A stretch of 10,129 nt of DNA from assembly GCA_023433205.1 (NCBI GenBank), contig JAEZDS010000085.1, positions 1 through 10,129 of the forward strand, written 5' to 3'. This document shows, in pieces, positions 8,334-10,129 of the stretch; within the stretch, counting starts at the first letter, position 1; each line of letters begins with the position of its first letter. The translations under genes were made by a program, and so were the position numbers. The notes beneath the pieces were generated by a model. It saw only the letters and a list, made by a program, of their open reading frames with translations. It was not told the DNA's origin and did no database searches. The DNA is from Bacteroidota bacterium. GTDB taxonomy: Bacteria > Bacteroidota > Bacteroidia > B-17B0 > Aurantibacillaceae.

Positions 8334-8412
8334 GCAGGAGGCCTGATGATTTAGGGCCCGCAGTTGCCTGTATTTACAATACTTTAAGGGCTGATACCCG
8401 CGATAATTGTTG

Positions 8413-8420
8413 TAAGTTTG
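8413..8420 (+). promoter_or_regulatory. predicted -7 promoter element for the M48 peptidase gene
   Basis: The bases TAAGTTTG match the Bacteroidota -7 consensus TAnnTTTG exactly and lie in the 97-base gap after dnaE. No good -33 TTTG is seen about 19-21 bases upstream, so the prediction rests on one element. The element ends only 10 bases before the ATG at 8431. A start of transcription 4-8 bases downstream would leave a leader of just a few bases. Confidence 0.4.
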
Positions 8421-8438
8421 TTCTGCAAAAATGCAGGA
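8421..8438 (+). promoter_or_regulatory. small hairpin covering the start codon of the M48 peptidase gene
   Basis: CTGCA (8423-8427) and TGCAG (8432-8436) are perfect inverted repeats around a four-base AAAA loop. The stem extends by one U-G and one U-A pair to seven pairs (8421-8438). The A of the ATG (8431) is in the loop and its TG is in the stem. If a transcript starts upstream, for instance by readthrough from dnaE, this would partly hide the start codon. If it starts from the -7 element at 8413, the 5' arm would be missing. The inverted repeat is seen directly; any regulatory effect is inference. Confidence 0.35.
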
Positions 8439-9498
8439 CCGGGGAATATATACTGAGAATGGCCAAAAAATGAACTGCGAGCTTGCGTTAGACGCTGCCA
8501 ATCTCAATATTTATCTTCACGGTAAAGAACAGCAACTTATTGTTTGGCGGCTAAGCAGCATTAGTTCCTGTAAATGGCATAACAATGCTTTGCAAGTAGT
8601 TTACGGAGAATCAGGGCGAATGGCAGTGGAATGTGAAGGAGCTATCGCCAGATTGATTTATGAGCGTTGGCTGAAGCGGGATGCAGTTGATGAAGAGGCC
8701 CCAGGCAGACGGTACCGGAAAACATTACTTGTAGCCGCGTTGGGTGGAACAGTTATCCTTATTGTGGCGCTGCTTTATTTCGTGCTGCTTCCCTGGGCAG
8801 GTGAAAAAGCTGCTGCGCTGATCCCACCCGAAATTGAAATAGAGCTAGGTCGCAGCATTTCTTCCAAACTCTCTGAAAAAAATCCTTCGCAGTGGGCCGC
8901 AGACTCTCTTATCAATGTGTTTGCCCGGAAACTGGATCTCGGGACCGCTTATCCATTGAGGTTTCATGTGCTGCAATCCGAAGAGATCAATGCTTTTGCC
9001 TTGCCGGGAGGAAATGTTTTTGTTTACTCTGGGATACTCTGCAAAATGCATTCGTATGAACAGCTTGTTGCGTTGCTGGGGCATGAGGTGTCGCACGTTG
9101 AGCACAGACATTCTCTGAAAAGTATCTGCCGTTCTGCCGCCTCGGGCTTGCTGATTGCCGCAATTTTTGGTGATATCTCCGGTATCAGCGCAGGGATTGC
9201 TGCACAGGCCGATGAATTCAGGAAATTGCAGTACTCACGTGACCTTGAAACAGAGGCCGATATGGAAGCTTTGCGCATCATGCGCCGTAACAACGTCAAC
9301 CAGAAAGGTATGCTGGATCTGCTTACTCTCTTAAAAGATGAAAAAGTTAAAACACCCCGTCTGATGAAGTACCTGAGTTCGCACCCTGATACAGATGAAA
9401 GAATAAGTTCCGCTGCGGCAGACAAGATTTTTGTTACCGGAGGTGCAGATCATGAGGAATTACGGGCCATTTTTGAAGAGCTGGTTGCGTCGCTTTAA
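8431..9498 (+). CDS. membrane-anchored M48 family zinc metallopeptidase with an N-terminal DUF7092-like domain
   Basis: This 355-residue protein is a zinc endopeptidase of the M48 (Ste24/HtpX/BepA) clan. The zinc site is visible: His218-Glu219 and His222 in HEVSH, with a third ligand Glu273 in ETEAD. Family blocks around it include INAFALPGGNVFVYSGIL (186-203), YSRDLETEAD (268-277) and SHPDTDERI (317-325). A hydrophobic segment at about 98-120 follows the basic stretch RRYRK, so the first 90 residues should be cytoplasmic and the peptidase periplasmic. That N-terminal part resembles the small DUF7092 domain found before M48 domains; its expected G-x-Y and turn pattern starts at GIYTENG (5-11). 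This favours the ATG at 8431 over the internal ATG at 8470, where an A-rich approach (CCAAAAAATG) would otherwise look acceptable. A likely role is turnover of misfolded envelope proteins, inferred from BepA-like relatives; the substrate is unknown. Its stop overlaps the convergent neighbour. Confidence 0.92.
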   Translation: MQDRGIYTENGQKMNCELALDAANLNIYLHGKEQQLIVWRLSSISSCKWHNNALQVVYGESGRMAVECEGAIARLIYERWLKRDAVDEEAPGRRYRKTLLVAALGGTVILIVALLYFVLLPWAGEKAAALIPPEIEIELGRSISSKLSEKNPSQWAADSLINVFARKLDLGTAYPLRFHVLQSEEINAFALPGGNVFVYSGILCKMHSYEQLVALLGHEVSHVEHRHSLKSICRSAASGLLIAAIFGDISGISAGIAAQADEFRKLQYSRDLETEADMEALRIMRRNNVNQKGMLDLLTLLKDEKVKTPRLMKYLSSHPDTDERISSAAADKIFVTGGADHEELRAIFEELVASL

Positions 9499-10085
9499 AA
9501 ATTTTCCCCGGCCAGATCCTGTATTTCTTTGTCTATTTTTTTGAGGAGAGGGTCAAATTCTGCTTTAACCGCCCGCTGGTTAAGAACATAAACAAAAATA
9601 CCAATACCAACAACCACGCATACTGAAAAGGTAAGCCGCAAATAATCAACGGGAAATCCGCTTAAAAAGAGAAGTGCCAGAATGGTGGGAGGTAGAACAT
9701 ACCAGTAAAGCACATTTTTTAGTAGATCTCTTTCTGCGGCTACGTAACTTCTGTACTTTTTCAGGTATTCCTTTATGGGTAATGAATTTTCGGTTACCCG
9801 CTTCTTTTTTACGTTCCGCAGTGTGTAAACCACCGTCAGGCACCATACGGCAGTCAATACCATGGCAATTTTCGAGACAGTAAAAGGAATAAGCCAGGCT
9901 GTGGTCAACATCACCGGGATCATTAATAGCGCCACCATGATCTCTCTCCGGTCACGAGCCAATAGCCCATTCTCTAATCTTTGGGTTTCAGACTGAAGGT
10001 CGAACAGCAGGCGGGTTTTGTCGAGTCTGATCAGTTCTGATGCGCTGGCGTCTTTCCAGAGCCTGGTTATTTCATTTTCTATCAT
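9495..10085 (-). CDS. four-helix inner membrane protein of unknown function
   Basis: I do not recognise a named family for this 196-residue protein. A soluble, charged N terminus of about 48 residues (MIENEITRLWKDASASELIR onward, ending RDRRE) precedes four hydrophobic segments at about 49-67, 71-89, 122-142 and 149-167. The loop between the second and third is basic (RNVKKKR), placing it, the N terminus and the charged C-terminal tail in the cytoplasm. Proteins of this layout, with an N-terminal W-K/L-F-D-L-type helix before the membrane part, are common in Bacteroidota, often next to ECF sigma-factor genes, which suggests but does not show a membrane-sensor or anti-sigma role. The start ATG overlaps the stop of an upstream reading frame by ATGA, supporting operon membership. 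The stop lies inside the stop overlap with the convergent M48 gene, so no space for a dedicated terminator exists between them. I see no catalytic motif. Confidence 0.8.
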   Translation of the reverse strand: MIENEITRLWKDASASELIRLDKTRLLFDLQSETQRLENGLLARDRREIMVALLMIPVMLTTAWLIPFTVSKIAMVLTAVWCLTVVYTLRNVKKKRVTENSLPIKEYLKKYRSYVAAERDLLKNVLYWYVLPPTILALLFLSGFPVDYLRLTFSVCVVVGIGIFVYVLNQRAVKAEFDPLLKKIDKEIQDLAGENF

Positions 10086-10129
10086 TTTCTTTGGTTGTTA
10101 TACATTTGAATAATTTCTGTTTTATTCAG
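10082..10129 (-). CDS. C-terminal end of an upstream gene (partial, unidentified)
   Basis: Reading in from the right edge on the minus strand, one frame stays open for 15 codons (LNKTEIIQMYNNQRK) and ends in TGA at 10084-10082. The other two frames meet stops at once. The TGA overlaps the ATG of the downstream membrane protein as ATGA, the arrangement typical of translationally coupled genes. The fragment is too short to identify. An ECF sigma factor would fit the kind of neighbour seen with such membrane proteins, but nothing in these 15 residues proves it. Confidence 0.5.
   Translation of the reverse strand: MNKTEIIQMYNNQRK

Noticed and set aside
8356..8390. Possible dnaE terminator (GTATT-TAC-AATAC followed by TTT)
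   Set aside because: The stem is only five weak pairs with a three-base T run; this is not enough to call a terminator.
7800..8507. A 235-codon minus-strand open frame across the dnaE end and the M48 start
   Set aside because: It has the same register effect as the other antisense frame within dnaE, crosses two well-supported genes, and its product has no recognisable family.

Overview
The window looks like a chromosomal housekeeping segment from a member of the Bacteroidota. Four things point there. The DNA polymerase III alpha subunit carries an N-terminal DEDDh exonuclease, as flavobacterial enzymes do. The Nif3-like protein has the long central insert and is paired with a coiled-coil zinc-ribbon protein. 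Start codons are preceded by A-rich sequence, with no Shine-Dalgarno. Two intergenic sites match the Bacteroidota -7 promoter element TAnnTTTG. I cannot name the genus.

Layout. Positions 1-3771 hold three minus-strand genes, given here in transcription order: a membrane-anchored periplasmic peptidyl-prolyl isomerase of PpiD/SurA type (1594-3771), a Nif3-like dinuclear-metal protein (457-1551), and the N-terminal part of a coiled-coil zinc-ribbon protein that runs off the left edge (1-448). A strong intrinsic terminator (about 1560-1588) lies between the isomerase and the nif3-like gene. The last two genes, 8 bases apart, are therefore probably a separate unit. A divergent intergenic region (3772-3965) separates the isomerase from dnaE (3966-8333, plus strand), a 1455-residue fused exonuclease-polymerase. 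After 97 bases comes a plus-strand, single-pass membrane M48 metallopeptidase (8431-9498). It converges on a minus-strand four-helix membrane protein of unknown function (9495-10085); their stop codons overlap in one TTAA. At the right edge, the end of another minus-strand reading frame (10082-10129) overlaps that membrane protein's start by ATGA.

How they fit together. DnaE with its own proofreading domain would be the main replicative polymerase. The PpiD-like foldase and the M48 peptidase both suggest envelope protein quality control. The Nif3-like and zinc-ribbon proteins are a conserved pair whose cellular role is not settled.

I found no rRNA, tRNA, CRISPR array, mobile element or phage gene, and no gene-free stretch over 300 bases. 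I do not see an undescribed multi-gene system. The items most worth a second look are the degenerate metal site of the DnaE PHP domain beside an intact exonuclease, the terminator just before nif3, and the hairpin over the M48 start codon.
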